Below, in pieces: positions 22,592 to 24,881 of a DNA stretch of 24,881 nucleotides (position 1 is its first letter; each line of letters starts with the position of its first letter). This DNA comes from a virus. The stretch covers positions 1 through 24,881 of the IMG/VR virus record IMGVR_UViG_3300037517_002795; one strand, 5' to 3'. The notes under the pieces were generated by a model that saw only the letters and a program-made list of their open reading frames with translations, did no database searches and was not told where the DNA came from. The position numbers were made by a program, and so were the translations under genes.

Positions 22592-23274
22592 ATATTATTT
22601 GGTATTTTTATCAAATTGTGTGTAAATAATGTATCTGCCAAAAATTTAGATATTTCGTTATCAGATGGATAATGCAGACCTGCAACGTATCTACTATAAG
22701 CCATATCGTTACAAAATTTGTTTATTTCTAAACTTTTTTCTGGTTTAAAATTTGTTAAAACCTTATTAACTATAAATGAATCAAGTGCGTGTCCAGAAGG
22801 ATATGCGGGGTGCATAGCTTCCGATGGCACATTGAATTTAAGTTGTATTCCATAATAGGGAGCAATTTGGTATGGTCTCGCTCTATTAAAATGGTTTTTC
22901 AGTAACATTAAAATTGGATCGCTTTGATTAAAAAGTTTATGAAAAAATTGTGTTTTTAAATTTAATCCTAAAAATGTTTTGCAAAAATTGACATAACATT
23001 TTTTTTCATCAATTTCTGCATTTATTGCAAATTCAATTTCTTCTTTTGTTGCATTTGCAGTAACTCTCTCTAAAAATAAAAGTTCATTTATAGTCTGTTC
23101 ACTGGAATTTTTTGGAGGCTTCATTGCAAAAAATTGATTAATTATTCCCGTAGCAAAAAAATAACCAATAATTGGATCTGCGCAAGTTATTTTAGATTTA
23201 TCATCGTACAATAAATCGCCATAAACTATTGTGTCAATGGCATTATTTGGTGTATTATATCTATTGTCCAACAT
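22588..23274 (-). CDS. PAP2-family phosphatase
   Basis: This 228-residue protein carries the full PAP2/haloperoxidase signature: K126-x6-R133-P134 (KNHFNRARPY), PSGH at 159-162, and S194-R195-x5-H201-x3-D205 (SRYVAGLHYPSD). These form the phosphate pocket with the nucleophilic His. No strong run of hydrophobic helices is seen, so it looks soluble, like bacterial class A acid phosphatases and vanadium enzymes rather than lipid phosphatases. No clear signal peptide. The substrate is unknown; phosphate ester or lipid-related phosphate release for nutrients is a guess. No late box lies directly upstream of ATG 23274; an AT-rich stretch precedes it. Confidence 0.88.
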   Translation of the reverse strand: MLDNRYNTPNNAIDTIVYGDLLYDDKSKITCADPIIGYFFATGIINQFFAMKPPKNSSEQTINELLFLERVTANATKEEIEFAINAEIDEKKCYVNFCKTFLGLNLKTQFFHKLFNQSDPILMLLKNHFNRARPYQIAPYYGIQLKFNVPSEAMHPAYPSGHALDSFIVNKVLTNFKPEKSLEINKFCNDMAYSRYVAGLHYPSDNEISKFLADTLFTHNLIKIPNNI

Positions 23275-23289
23275 ATTAATATCTATATA

Positions 23290-23296
23290 CTAAATA
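23290..23296 (+). promoter_or_regulatory. Late promoter box for the HExxH gene (CTAAATA)
   Basis: CTAAATA on the plus strand, 21 nt before the GTG start at 23318, leaving a leader with a strong AGGAGGT ribosome site. Confidence 0.5.
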
Positions 23297-23317
23297 TTGT
23301 TGACTGAGGAGGTTTAC

Positions 23318-23917
23318 GTGGCAAAGACCCACCATCAGTTTGTAAGATTTGTGAAACAACATCTTGCAGAATACGGCATGAAACTAATCATTGGCCGTGG
23401 AAAGCTCGTCAATACCGGACACGGTCGATGTGAAGGCTATTTCAATGAAATTGAAAAAGTAATAAAAATTGCCGGTAACAACCAATATTTTTTGCAAACT
23501 TTAGTCCACGAATACGCCCACTTTTTGCAATACATAAACCAAGTTCAGGTTTATACAAAGTCTGACAAAGCGGGATTAATTGTAGAAAATTGGTTTAACG
23601 GCAGAGAATATAACAAAAAAACCTTAAAAAGAGCCTTTTTGCTTGTTAGAGCAATGGAAAGAGACTGCGAAAAGCGTGCTTTAAAGTTGATTGATGAGTT
23701 TAATCTTAAAATTGACAAAAAACTTTATGCAAAGCGCGCAAACTGTTATATCTACACCCATTTTTTGATGGAAAAAACCAGAAAATATGGAACTTATAAG
23801 AAAAGCCCATACTTTAGCAAGTATGTTCTCAAAATTATGCCATCAAATATGGCAGTTTTGAGTCACAGATCTATTCCACCCAAAATTTACTCAATATTAG
23901 AGTCGTTTACTCTTTGA
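23318..23917 (+). CDS. Putative zinc metallopeptidase-like protein (HEYAH)
   Basis: In this 199-residue protein the motif LVHEYAHFLQY at residues 62-72 is an HExxH zinc site, as in SprT/ImmA-like phage and bacterial proteins. A preceding strand EIEKVIKIAG and a following long basic helix region (LVRAMERDCEKRALKLIDEF) are consistent with that fold. GTG 23318 was chosen because AGGAGGT lies 5 nt upstream, although the frame is open to a TTG at 23297. The C-terminal part (NMAVLSHRSIPPKIYSIL) is unplaced. Its 3' end overlaps the opposing gene by 31 nt. Whether it is a protease for a host or phage target is unknown. Confidence 0.75.
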   Translation: MAKTHHQFVRFVKQHLAEYGMKLIIGRGKLVNTGHGRCEGYFNEIEKVIKIAGNNQYFLQTLVHEYAHFLQYINQVQVYTKSDKAGLIVENWFNGREYNKKTLKRAFLLVRAMERDCEKRALKLIDEFNLKIDKKLYAKRANCYIYTHFLMEKTRKYGTYKKSPYFSKYVLKIMPSNMAVLSHRSIPPKIYSILESFTL

Positions 23918-24252
23918 GATTTTAAGTATTGTGGTATAAATTTGGTAAATTTTTCATTACCATAAGGCCAACGGTCATCTTTTTCCATAAAATTGTAATG
24001 AACTAATGAGTCTATGTGCTCTTCTAGCATTTTAAGAGTCACATCATCCACATTCCATTTTATTTCTGTGTCTGTCTCTATGGAAGGTTTTTCTGCTGAC
24101 CTATGTTCAGCAACAGCGAGATCGGAAATTTTTGCAATATTTCCAAGAATTTCCATGGATTTGGCGCATTGATAAAAAAGATCCTTTTTGACTGGATCTT
24201 CTTCTTTGCGAGCCAAGTTGCGAATTTCATAAACTAGCTCTGGGATTTTCAT
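23887..24252 (-). CDS. Hypothetical protein, third gene of right-end operon
   Basis: This 121-residue protein is not recognised. It is mostly helical and charged (ELVYEIRNLARKEEDPVKKDLFYQCAKSMEILGNI, then VTLKMLEEHIDSLVHYNF). The C-terminus (WPYGNEKFTKFIPQYLKSQ) is basic/aromatic. ATG 24252 has AAGGAG upstream. It follows two small genes on the same strand with 9 nt between stop and start. Its end overlaps the HExxH gene from the opposite strand, with no terminator visible between them. Confidence 0.65.
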   Translation of the reverse strand: MKIPELVYEIRNLARKEEDPVKKDLFYQCAKSMEILGNIAKISDLAVAEHRSAEKPSIETDTEIKWNVDDVTLKMLEEHIDSLVHYNFMEKDDRWPYGNEKFTKFIPQYLKSQRVNDSNIE

Positions 24253-24261
24253 AACAACTCC

Positions 24262-24471
24262 TTATTTTTTATGAGCTTGATTAAATACAATGAAGTCTAT
24301 CGGAACATCCTCTTGATTTTTATTTGCTCTTTTTTTTGCTGAAACAAATTCTCTGTCGGTCAACAGTAGCGGGGTAACTTCCCCAGTGGAATCCACGTGC
24401 GCTGCAAAATAATAACTGTAGTTTTCTGTAGGTTTTCTTTTTTTGTTTATTATTTTCTTTTTGTTTTTCAT
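24262..24471 (-). CDS. Small hypothetical basic protein
   Basis: This 69-residue protein has an N-terminus that is a run of Lys with Asn and Ile (KNKKKIINKKRK), which suggests nucleic acid or membrane-surface contact. The rest (YYFAAHVDSTGEVTPLLLTDREF, DVPIDFIVFNQAHKK) looks like a small beta domain. The ATG overlaps the stop of the ferritin-like gene as ATGA, so the two are translationally coupled. No family is recognised. Confidence 0.6.
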   Translation of the reverse strand: MKNKKKIINKKRKPTENYSYYFAAHVDSTGEVTPLLLTDREFVSAKKRANKNQEDVPIDFIVFNQAHKK

Positions 24472-24830
24472 TTCAAAGTCAATAGATACTTTGTTTTTTG
24501 GACTGTTGCCAGTATCTCATCTCTTATATTCAAAAGAGCTGTTTGATGTTCATCAATTTCTTTTGGTAAACCATTTATCAAATAATCTTCAAAAGAATCT
24601 AAAATTGTTTTAGGATCAATGTCTTCCGGTCCATTAAATTCTAATTGTTTTATATTATAAATCTCACCTCTCCCATAAACACCAATATAGGTTTCAGTAA
24701 AGGTATCTAAAAGATCATCTATGGCTTCATATGCTTTACCCAACGCTTTGTGTATTGGATAAGATTGTGTACCCCAGTGATGGAGTCTTAATTCATTTTG
24801 AAAGTTTAATATTATTTTTATGCATGACAT
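24468..24830 (-). CDS. Dps/ferritin-like four-helix protein (putative)
   Basis: This 120-residue helical protein has LRLHHWGTQSYPIHKALGKAYEAIDDLLDTFTE at residues 14-46, with H17, H18, H27, D38, D39, D42 and E46. These are spaced like the metal-binding helix pair of Dps (LHHFHW...H...D...E). Later helices contain EDYLINGLPKEIDEHQTALLNIRDEIL with E91, D93, E94 and H95. It is shorter than Dps (about 160) and lacks the basic tail. Such small ferritin-like proteins (DUF5856-type) occur in T4-like phages. Iron or metal binding is inferred. A CATAAATA box lies 8 nt before the ATG; there is no ribosome site. Confidence 0.65.
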   Translation of the reverse strand: MSCIKIILNFQNELRLHHWGTQSYPIHKALGKAYEAIDDLLDTFTETYIGVYGRGEIYNIKQLEFNGPEDIDPKTILDSFEDYLINGLPKEIDEHQTALLNIRDEILATVQKTKYLLTLK

Positions 24831-24838
24831 AACAATAC

Positions 24839-24846
24839 TATTTATG
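24839..24846 (-). promoter_or_regulatory. Late promoter box for the ferritin-like operon (CATAAATA)
   Basis: CATAAATA on the minus strand, 8 nt before ATG 24830. It overlaps by one base a plus-strand GATAAATA (24846-24853), forming a near-palindrome with possible two-way late transcription. Confidence 0.5.
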
Positions 24847-24853
24847 ATAAATA
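24846..24853 (+). promoter_or_regulatory. Possible late promoter box towards the right edge (GATAAATA)
   Basis: GATAAATA on the plus strand, 5 nt before an ATG at 24859 (frame MRLNNKQ, running off the edge). The spacing equals that at gp4, but only 7 codons are seen. Confidence 0.3.
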
Positions 24854-24881
24854 ATTACATGCGATTAAACAATAAACAATT

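Noticed and set aside
24844-24881. Plus-strand gene starting at ATG 24844 or 24859
   Set aside because: Only 7-12 codons before the window edge; the late box spacing is suggestive but a gene cannot be supported.
1-24881. CRISPR arrays, tRNA genes, insertion sequences, integrase or att sites
   Set aside because: No spaced direct repeats, cloverleaf-like segments, transposase or integrase motifs were seen; the gaps between genes are all under about 100 nt.

Overview
The window is part of the structural region of a divergent T4-like contractile-tailed phage (myovirus). The DNA is AT-rich and gene-dense, with overlapping starts and stops. Gene order and motifs match the T4 head-tail module: gp13, 14, 15, 16, 17, 18, 19, 20, then gp21, all read leftward. 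Many proteins are shorter than in T4, so this is a relative outside the enterobacterial T4 group. The host cannot be told from the sequence.

Layout. Minus strand, read from 16304 down to 1: baseplate and tube-cap genes (gp48-like, gp53-like, a hub protein, a small hub-barrel protein, gp25, a short gp6, a small gp7 candidate), a Cys-rich unknown, neck genes gp13-14-15, terminase gp16-17, sheath gp18, two tandem tube genes (gp19 family), portal gp20, two probable prohead-core proteins, and the first 55 codons of protease gp21. Plus strand, 16342-18737: gp4, a gp54-like tube initiator, gp26, a short ORF that is probably reached by -1 frameshifting, and an unknown. A two-way terminator separates these from the minus-strand gp33-gp32 pair (18762-19909), which makes the late-transcription factor and the ssDNA-binding protein. 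Plus strand, 20000-22253: two probable virion proteins. Right end: a GC-richer winged-helix gene with its own sigma70-type promoter and terminator, a PAP2 phosphatase, a plus-strand HExxH metalloprotein, and a minus-strand operon of two unknowns led by a Dps/ferritin-like protein.

Regulation. A late-promoter box, CTAAATA or ATAAATA, precedes most transcription units. In four genes (gp4, gp13, gp20, gp25) it lies exactly 5 nt upstream of the ATG, which predicts leaderless late mRNAs. gp32 and the winged-helix gene have TTGACx-16-xATAAT promoters. A leader hairpin sits just before the gp32 start.

Most notable points: the portal gene reads ATG-TAA and then a full-length portal frame; a T7 slippery run joins gp26 to a tail-chaperone-like frame; the late boxes have a leaderless geometry; the tube gene is duplicated; the hub is split; and there are PAP2 and ferritin-like accessory genes.
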